Assembly: GCA_002315715.1 (NCBI GenBank)
Contig: DCHY01000005.1
Span: 1-19,827 of the forward strand
Reading direction: 5' to 3'
Source: Clostridiales bacterium UBA1740
Lineage (GTDB): Bacteria; Bacillota; Clostridia; Oscillospirales; CAG-272
Length of the DNA: 19,827 bases
A program made the translations under genes and the position numbers. The notes under the pieces are model-generated. The model made no database searches and was not told the DNA's origin. It saw nothing but the letters and a program-made list of their open reading frames with translations. Numbering within the stretch: the first letter of the stretch is position 1; every line of letters begins with the position of its first letter. Below are positions 14,844 through 19,827 of this stretch, piece after piece.

Positions 14844-15809
14844 ATGGAAGATATGATTCAAAAACTTTATCTTATCGGTTTGATCCCCGTTATCAAAATC
14901 GAAAATCCCGACGATGCCGTTCCTCTTGCCAAGGCGCTTATCGACGGCGGCCTTCCCGCTGCCGAAATCACCTTCCGCACCAAGTGCGCGGCTGAGGCCA
15001 TCGCCAATATCACCAAGGCGTATCCCGAAATGCTCGTCGGTGCCGGCACCGTTCTGACGCCCGAGCAGGCTGACGCCGCTGCACAAGCCGGCGCGAAATT
15101 CATCGTTTCTCCCGGTCTTAACCCCAGAGTTGTCAAGCATTGCCAGGAAAAGAACATCCCTATGCTTCCCGGTTGTGCCAACCCCTCCGATATCGAAACC
15201 GCACTCGAACTCGGTTTGACAAACGTCAAATTCTTCCCGGCTGAAGCCATCGGCGGTCTTAAAGTGCTGAAGGCCATGTCTGCGCCTTACGGTTCTCTCA
15301 CCTTTATGCCTACCGGCGGTGTCAATGCCGACAACCTTCTCGACTATTTGAAATTCAATAAAATCATCGCTTGCGGCGGTTCTTTCATGGTCAAAGACGA
15401 CCTTGTCAAAGACAAGAAATGGGACGAAATCACCGCCCTTACCAAGAACGCCGTCAAAGTCATGCTCGGCCTTGAATTCCTTCATATGGGCATCAACAAC
15501 GAGAACGCCGAAGAAGCTATGCGCGGCGCGAAACTCTTCGAAATGATGTTCGGTCTTACCTTGAAGGACGGCAACAAGTCCACCTTCGCCGGCGACGCTT
15601 TTGAATTTATGAAATCCAAAGGCCCCGGAAAATGCGGCCATATCGCCATCCGCACCAACTTCGTTGACCGTGCCATGGCATACTTCAAACGCATGGGATT
15701 TGCTTTTGACGAAAGCACCGTTACCTATGACGACAAGACCGGCAAGCCCAAGTTCGTTTACTTCAAAGACGAAATCTGCGGCTTTGCCATTCACCTTCTT
15801 CAGAAATAA
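14844..15809 (+). CDS. eda: KDPG/KHG aldolase fused to a VOC domain
   Basis: Residues 1-208 form a class I KDPG/KHG aldolase: E41 in AAEITFRT, GAGTVLTPEQ (67-76), and the Schiff-base lysine K129 in NVKFFPAEA, followed by MPTGGV. It cleaves 2-keto-3-deoxy-6-phosphogluconate to pyruvate and glyceraldehyde-3-phosphate. Residues 210-321 are an added vicinal-oxygen-chelate (glyoxalase-type) domain, with possible metal residues H214, E254, H266 and H317 in a beta-alpha-beta-beta-beta pattern. The VOC half may be an enzyme or a structural/regulatory module. The start is ATG 14844, preceded by GAGG at 9 bases; the frame extends to 14805, but that GTG overlaps the -10 box. It is a single-gene unit with its own promoter and terminator. 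It completes the uronate route encoded at 1090-4765, with KDG kinase missing from the window. VOC function is uncertain. Confidence 0.92.
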   Translation: MEDMIQKLYLIGLIPVIKIENPDDAVPLAKALIDGGLPAAEITFRTKCAAEAIANITKAYPEMLVGAGTVLTPEQADAAAQAGAKFIVSPGLNPRVVKHCQEKNIPMLPGCANPSDIETALELGLTNVKFFPAEAIGGLKVLKAMSAPYGSLTFMPTGGVNADNLLDYLKFNKIIACGGSFMVKDDLVKDKKWDEITALTKNAVKVMLGLEFLHMGINNENAEEAMRGAKLFEMMFGLTLKDGNKSTFAGDAFEFMKSKGPGKCGHIAIRTNFVDRAMAYFKRMGFAFDESTVTYDDKTGKPKFVYFKDEICGFAIHLLQK

Positions 15810-15819
15810 TCAAAAAACG

Positions 15820-15848
15820 AAAACCGCTTGACACCGTCGGCGGTTTTT
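15820..15848 (+). terminator. Intrinsic terminator after aldolase gene
   Basis: AAAACCGC (15820-15827) pairs with GCGGTTTT (15840-15847), with an inner GAC/GTC pair extending the stem, followed by a run of T. It lies 11 bases past the aldolase stop. Confidence 0.82.
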
Positions 15849-15882
15849 CGCCTTGCTATGCCGAACTTATGGGAGGATTTAT

Positions 15883-17700
15883 ATGCTTTTCGATCTTCGA
15901 CACCATGCGATTTGCAAACAGCTTCTGACCGAACAGTTTGAACTCTCGGTCAAGGAAAATCTTCTGCCGCGTCTGTCTGCCCGCTTTGGCGCATCCCTTG
16001 CGGGTATTCAGATGTACGAAGATTATCTTTCCGACCGCTTTTATGCCGACGGAAAAGTCTTTTATCCCTTGACGGTCATCACGAACGAAGCGGTGAAAAC
16101 CGTTTGGATTTCTTGGACGTTCGACGAGAATGACAATAATTTCGCCGGCGGTATTCCTTTCGCCTACGTCGGTGACGACCTTTTGGATTTTGACTTGCCG
16201 AGCGACGTGCCGACGGATTTTGTCAAGGCGCTCGCGGGACGGTCTGTCTACTACGACGGCACCTATTTGCCTATCGGCGTAGAAACTTCCGAAGCCTCCA
16301 TTTTGACGATGGCGGGACGGTACTCCGAGACCTTCGTCGACGAAATGGGAAAACAGGTCACGGCGCTTCTCGAGAAAAACGCCGGCGTCAGTTCCGTCGT
16401 CAACAGCGGCATCGGACTGAAACTGATATTCGCCCCCGGCACCTATATGGAACACACCTCCGGCAATCGCACCTACCGCCGTTTGATGATGACGGACAGC
16501 GTGCGCACCGTGCGCGACTTGTGGGTGATGTGGGAGCGCAAAGACGGTGGGGCTTATTCCGTAGCGGATACTCCGGCGCCCGATTCCGTCGTATTTTCGA
16601 TTGATATGCCGGTGCCCCTTTCCATTCGCGAGAGGGAGTACCGTTTCCTCGTGCGCACTTGTCCCGAGGAATATGAAAAAGCCATGGCAACCCGCAATTT
16701 GACGGCGTTTCACACCGTCATTCGCCGTGCCGTAGCACGCGGCGATCTTTTTGATCTGCCGAAAGAACCCGTCACGTCGACGGCGCCTGTTCAAACGGCT
16801 CCCGCTCCGCAAATTCCTCTTTATGAGGAACCGATAGAGAAACCTATCTCGGTACCCACCGTGGAAGAACCCGTCATCCCCCCTGTCAAAGAGGAGAGCG
16901 CGGCATCCAAAACCGAGCAGCTTTCTTTGTTCGACGAACTCATAGCCGAGCAACCGAGCGAGCCGAAAAATGCCGCCAAGGAAGAAACAGATCCTTTGCT
17001 TTTGGCATTGGCGAAAGCGGCAGGCGTTCCTCTTCCCGAAGCGGAAGAACCGAAAGAGGAAGCGGCCGATCCTTGGCTTGACGCTTTGCGCGCTTCCGGC
17101 TTTGCCTCCGATTTATCGGTGAAAGACGAAGAAGAGAGCCAAAGAGCGGCGGAAGCCTTTTTGACCGAAAGAATGCGCCGAGAATACGGCGAAGAAACCG
17201 CCCCCGTCACCGAGCCGGAACCCGTCGTGATTCCCGAGCCGGAACCCGTTGTGATTCCCGAACCCGAACCCGTCGTAATTCCCGAGCCGGAGCCCGTCGT
17301 GATTCCCGAGCCGGAACCCGTCGTAATTCCCGAGCCGGACCCCGTCGTAATTCCCGAGCCGGAACCCGTCGTGATTCCCGAGCCCAAGCCCCTGCCGAAG
17401 CCCGAACCGAAGAAGGAAAAACATCCTCTGACCAAAAACTACGTTTTGCATCTTTATTTCCGTTTTTCCACCGATCCGAACGCATCGGAGTACATCCGCG
17501 ATATTCTCTTGAACACGCTCAAAAGCGAGGGCAAAGAAGACCTCGACATCTCCGTCAAAGCGGTGGCGGTTTCGTATAACGAACTCACCCTTTCGTTCTT
17601 CAGTTTTCCCGAAAGCGAGAAATCCGTTTTGATGAAAATGATTTCCGCCATCGGAAAAAGCAATATCGGCGTTGGCAAAATTATTCTTGATGACAATTAA
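15883..17700 (+). CDS. Unrecognised three-part protein with Pro/Glu repeat linker
   Basis: I do not recognise this 605-residue protein. Residues 1-295 look like a folded mixed alpha/beta domain with no signal peptide or membrane helix. Residues 296-512 are acidic, proline-rich and probably disordered; they hold QLSLF (346-350), identical to the known bacterial sliding-clamp-binding consensus, and seven copies of an eight-residue EPEPVVIP repeat (444-499). Residues 513-605 appear to be a small domain with predicted order strand-helix-strand-strand-helix-strand, like a ferredoxin-type fold (inferred by eye). The start is ATG 15883 after GGGAGG with 6 bases spacing; the frame extends to a TTG at 15853 without support. 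It lies 14 bases before asnS and probably shares its transcript. The codon pattern matches its neighbours, so there is no sign of recent transfer. Confidence 0.85.
   Translation: MLFDLRHHAICKQLLTEQFELSVKENLLPRLSARFGASLAGIQMYEDYLSDRFYADGKVFYPLTVITNEAVKTVWISWTFDENDNNFAGGIPFAYVGDDLLDFDLPSDVPTDFVKALAGRSVYYDGTYLPIGVETSEASILTMAGRYSETFVDEMGKQVTALLEKNAGVSSVVNSGIGLKLIFAPGTYMEHTSGNRTYRRLMMTDSVRTVRDLWVMWERKDGGAYSVADTPAPDSVVFSIDMPVPLSIREREYRFLVRTCPEEYEKAMATRNLTAFHTVIRRAVARGDLFDLPKEPVTSTAPVQTAPAPQIPLYEEPIEKPISVPTVEEPVIPPVKEESAASKTEQLSLFDELIAEQPSEPKNAAKEETDPLLLALAKAAGVPLPEAEEPKEEAADPWLDALRASGFASDLSVKDEEESQRAAEAFLTERMRREYGEETAPVTEPEPVVIPEPEPVVIPEPEPVVIPEPEPVVIPEPEPVVIPEPDPVVIPEPEPVVIPEPKPLPKPEPKKEKHPLTKNYVLHLYFRFSTDPNASEYIRDILLNTLKSEGKEDLDISVKAVAVSYNELTLSFFSFPESEKSVLMKMISAIGKSNIGVGKIILDDN
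17212..17379 (+). repeat. Seven tandem 24-bp repeats encoding EPEPVVIP
   Basis: Seven contiguous 24-base units encode EPEPVVIP (one unit has D for E), followed by a degenerate EPKPLPKP unit. Units differ mainly at third codon positions (GTC/GTT, GTG/GTA, GAG/GAA, CCG/CCC), so the peptide is conserved more than the DNA. It would form an extended, negatively charged spacer before the C-terminal domain. Confidence 0.97.
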
Positions 17701-17714
17701 ACTGGGAGTACAGT

Positions 17715-19109
17715 ATGAAAAAAGAACTCATTCGACACCTCTATGAAGACACCGCGGCTTTCGCCGACAAGAGTGTCACCCTCGGCGGTTGGGTAAGAAA
17801 CCTTCGCGATTCCAAAGCCTTTGGCTTTATCGACCTCAACGACGGCTCGTATTTCAAGAGCATCCAGGTCGTTTTTGAAAGAGAAAAAATCGCAAACTAC
17901 GACGAGATCGCCTCGCAGAATATCGGCGCCGCCCTCGTCGTGACCGGTAAAATCGTTTTGACCCCCGACGCCAAACAGCCCTTTGAAATGAAAGCCGAGA
18001 AAATCGAGGTGGAAGGCACTTCTACCCCCGACTATCCGCTTCAGCCCAAACGCCACACCGTGGAATTTCTCCGCGAGCAGGCGTATCTGCGTCCGAGAAC
18101 CAATCTTTTCTCTGCCGTTTACCGCGTCAGATCCGAGATTGCCTACGCCATCCACTCTTTCTTCCACGAGCGCGGCTTCGTGTACGTGCACACGCCCATC
18201 GTGACCGGCTCCGACTGTGAGGGTGCCGGCGAGATGTTCCGCATCACGACCTTGGACCTCAACGACCTGCCTCGTACCGAAGACGGAAAAGTCGATTTTT
18301 CCAAAGATTTCTTCGGCAAGAGCACCAACCTCACGGTTTCGGGACAGCTCGAAGCCGAGACCTTTGCCATGGCATTCGGCAACGTCTATACCTTCGGTCC
18401 GACCTTCCGCGCCGAAAACTCCAACACTGCCCGTCACGCGGCGGAGTTTTGGATGATTGAGCCGGAGATCGCCTTTGCCGACCTCGACGATAACATGCAA
18501 CTCGCGTGGGACATGATTCGTTATATCATTCGTCACTGCCTCGATAACTGTAAGGCAGAACTCGAGTTTTTCAACAATTTCGTCGACAAAACCCTGCTCG
18601 AACGTTTGACCTCTCTTGTCAATGCCGAATATGCGAAAGTCACCTACACCGAAGCTATCGACATCCTTTTGAAATCCAACCACGAATTCAAGTATCCCGT
18701 ATATTGGGGCGTGGATTTGCAGACCGAGCACGAAAGATACCTGACGGAGGAAGTCTATAAGAAACCCATCTTCCTCGTGGACTACCCGAAAGAAATCAAG
18801 GCGTTCTATATGCGTCAAAACGACGACGGAAAAACCGTTGCCGCTATGGACCTTTTGGTTCCCGGCGTCGGCGAAATCATCGGCGGATCGCAAAGAGAAG
18901 AGCGCATCGATATCCTCACCGCCCGTATGAAAGAACTGAACCTCAAAGAGGAAGATTACTGGTGGTATTTGAACCTGCGTAAATACGGCGGAACCAAGCA
19001 CTCGGGTTACGGTCTCGGCTTCGAGCGTATCATCATGTACATCACGGGCGTTTCGAACATCCGCGACGTGCTTCCGTATCCCCGTACCGTCGGCAACGCC
19101 GAGTTCTGA
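17715..19109 (+). CDS. asnS: Asparagine--tRNA ligase
   Basis: This 464-residue class IIb synthetase has the normal AsnRS length and parts: an N-terminal OB-fold anticodon-binding domain (about 15-105; VTLGGWVRNLRDSKAFGFIDLNDG) and a catalytic domain with motif 2 (FGPTFRAENSNTARHAAEF), GEIIGGSQREER, and motif 3 (GLGFERIIMYITGVSNIRDV). The sequence GSDCEGAGEMF and the lack of aspartyl-type features separate it from AspRS. It charges tRNA-Asn in the cytoplasm. The ATG at 17715 follows GGGAG with 6 bases spacing, 14 bases after the unknown gene. No T-box or separate promoter is seen before it, so it depends on transcription from upstream. A terminator follows at 19170. Confidence 0.98.
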   Translation: MKKELIRHLYEDTAAFADKSVTLGGWVRNLRDSKAFGFIDLNDGSYFKSIQVVFEREKIANYDEIASQNIGAALVVTGKIVLTPDAKQPFEMKAEKIEVEGTSTPDYPLQPKRHTVEFLREQAYLRPRTNLFSAVYRVRSEIAYAIHSFFHERGFVYVHTPIVTGSDCEGAGEMFRITTLDLNDLPRTEDGKVDFSKDFFGKSTNLTVSGQLEAETFAMAFGNVYTFGPTFRAENSNTARHAAEFWMIEPEIAFADLDDNMQLAWDMIRYIIRHCLDNCKAELEFFNNFVDKTLLERLTSLVNAEYAKVTYTEAIDILLKSNHEFKYPVYWGVDLQTEHERYLTEEVYKKPIFLVDYPKEIKAFYMRQNDDGKTVAAMDLLVPGVGEIIGGSQREERIDILTARMKELNLKEEDYWWYLNLRKYGGTKHSGYGLGFERIIMYITGVSNIRDVLPYPRTVGNAEF

Positions 19110-19169
19110 TTTTTCCGTTTCTTATTCCATAGTCGGTGCGTCTTTGGACAAGCCGTCGTTTCATCAAAA

Positions 19170-19193
19170 AAGGCAGCTGATAACGACTGCCTT
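19170..19193. terminator. Terminator between convergent asnS and trmO
   Basis: AAGGCAG (19170-19176) pairs with CTGCCTT (19187-19193) around a 10-base loop. On the minus strand the stem runs into TTTTTT, a good terminator for trmO; on the plus strand the following TTCCTTATT is a poorer T-tract. The bases from 19110 to 19165 hold nothing recognisable. Confidence 0.75.
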
Positions 19194-19204
19194 CCTTATT
19201 ATGC

Positions 19205-19827
19205 TTATTTGATGCCGATAACCGTCAGAACGTTTTCGTCCACGGTAAAAGCGATTTCGTAATTCTTATAACTGAGATAATAGACGCGTTCTTTATCCTC
19301 TTGATAAGAGGGTCTCGGGTCTTGCGCGAGGATTTCCGTCAGGGCTTCGCTTTCGCCTGCGGGGAAGGTAACGCCCCCTCGGAGTTTGACGTCAAGGGTG
19401 TAATCACGCACTTCGTCGGAAAATCCGCCCTTGGCATCCGGGTGAGAGTCGGTGTAGGACAAGTACGGCTTGACGTCGTAAATCGGCGTTCCGTCGAGAA
19501 GATCCGCGCCCTCGACCGTTAAGACCGGTCCGTCTTTGTTCAATTCATATGAGAGCAGTTTGACGGAAGACAGTCCGATGGCGTTCGGGCGAAACGGCGA
19601 ACGGGTGGCAAAGACACCCATGCGCTTGTTGCCGCCGAGGCGCGGCGGACGAACCGTCGGGGAAAAGGCTTTCTTTTCGTTGGCGGAAAAATCGAAAAGC
19701 AACCATAGATGCGAGTATTCCGTGATGCCGCGAAACGCCTCTTCCACGTTATACGGCGGCAAAAACGTGATTTTTCCGATGGTTTTGACAAGACCGCTTT
19801 GACGCGGAATGCCGAACTTTTCGGGAA
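19205..19827 (-). CDS. trmO: TrmO-family tRNA m6t6A37 methyltransferase, 5' end outside window
   Basis: About 206 residues are visible and the frame is open to the window edge; a TTG at 19762 is internal, because codons upstream encode the conserved KFGIPRQSGLV and GKITFLPPY segments. Further family motifs (UPF0066/YaeB) are EAFRGITEYSHLWLLF, FATRSPFRPNAIGLS and DVKPYLSYTDS. TrmO uses SAM to N6-methylate t6A at position 37 of certain ANN-decoding tRNAs. E. coli TrmO has about 235 residues, so only some 25-30 N-terminal residues should be missing. The gene converges on asnS, with a shared hairpin between them. Its promoter is outside the window. Confidence 0.93.
   Translation of the reverse strand, partial: PEKFGIPRQSGLVKTIGKITFLPPYNVEEAFRGITEYSHLWLLFDFSANEKKAFSPTVRPPRLGGNKRMGVFATRSPFRPNAIGLSSVKLLSYELNKDGPVLTVEGADLLDGTPIYDVKPYLSYTDSHPDAKGGFSDEVRDYTLDVKLRGGVTFPAGESEALTEILAQDPRPSYQEDKERVYYLSYKNYEIAFTVDENVLTVIGIK

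Noticed and set aside
15828..15860. TTGACA at 15828 as a promoter for the unknown gene-asnS unit
   Set aside because: No acceptable -10 box lies at 16-18 bases spacing and the hexamer sits inside the aldolase terminator. How this unit is transcribed remains open.
17212..17379. Possible CRISPR-like array
   Set aside because: Units are contiguous 24-base coding repeats in frame, with no spacers.
16821..17435. Minus-strand frame with Gly/Ser/Thr repeats (GSGITTGS)
   Set aside because: It is the reverse complement of the EPEPVVIP repeat, not a separate surface-repeat protein.
17697..19001. 434-codon open frame on the minus strand opposite asnS
   Set aside because: Shadow of asnS; the product has no conserved motif.

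Overview
The window looks like a chromosomal stretch from a Bacillota (Firmicutes) bacterium, most likely an uncultured gut-type Clostridia member. Evidence for this is a canonical T-box riboswitch in front of valS, a YlmH-type S4 protein, consensus sigma-A promoters, strong AGGAG-type ribosome binding sites, and a cytoplasmic pathway for glycosaminoglycan/uronate fragments. No tRNA, rRNA, CRISPR array, insertion sequence or phage gene was seen. Coding density is high, and the only gene-free stretch over 300 bases (about 11285-11674) is filled by the valS leader and two divergent promoters.

Layout: (1) 1-1032 (+) is the 3' part of a membrane-anchored GGDEF diguanylate cyclase, ended by a convergent terminator. 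(2) 1090-4765 (-) is a three-gene operon: a KduI isomerase with a large N-terminal extension, then a KduD-like dehydrogenase, then a GH88 unsaturated glucuronyl hydrolase. It has its own promoter (4785-4813). (3) 4875-11284 (-) reads valS, a BspA-type leucine-rich-repeat protein, a HAD phosphatase and a heparinase II-like lyase. This appears to be one transcription unit that starts at a valine-specific T-box leader and ends at a terminator just before the kduI promoter. (4) 11621-14719 (+) is an rRNA m5C methyltransferase, a cytoplasmic parvulin and a YlmH protein. (5) 14748-15848 (+) is a KDPG-aldolase/VOC fusion with its own promoter and two tandem palindromes. (6) 15883-19109 (+) is an unrecognised 605-residue protein with an eight-residue Pro/Glu repeat, followed closely by asnS. 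(7) 19205-19827 (-) is trmO, cut by the window edge.

How the genes fit together: the heparinase-like lyase would make 4,5-unsaturated uronyl oligosaccharides, and GH88 would release the unsaturated uronate. KduI and KduD would convert the ring-opened product to 2-keto-3-deoxygluconate (KDG), and after phosphorylation the aldolase would split KDPG to pyruvate and glyceraldehyde-3-phosphate. KDG kinase, a transporter, sulfatases and a regulator are not in the window. None of the pathway enzymes shows a signal peptide, so degradation is inferred to be intracellular. The rest is translation and RNA-modification housekeeping.

The points most worth a second look are: the KduI fusion with an in-frame internal ribosome binding site exactly at the domain boundary; the lyase gene placed in a valS T-box transcription unit, with its catalytic residues kept but apparently two zinc ligands lost; the tandem palindromes before the aldolase gene; and the unknown asnS-linked protein carrying a QLSLF clamp-binding-like motif.
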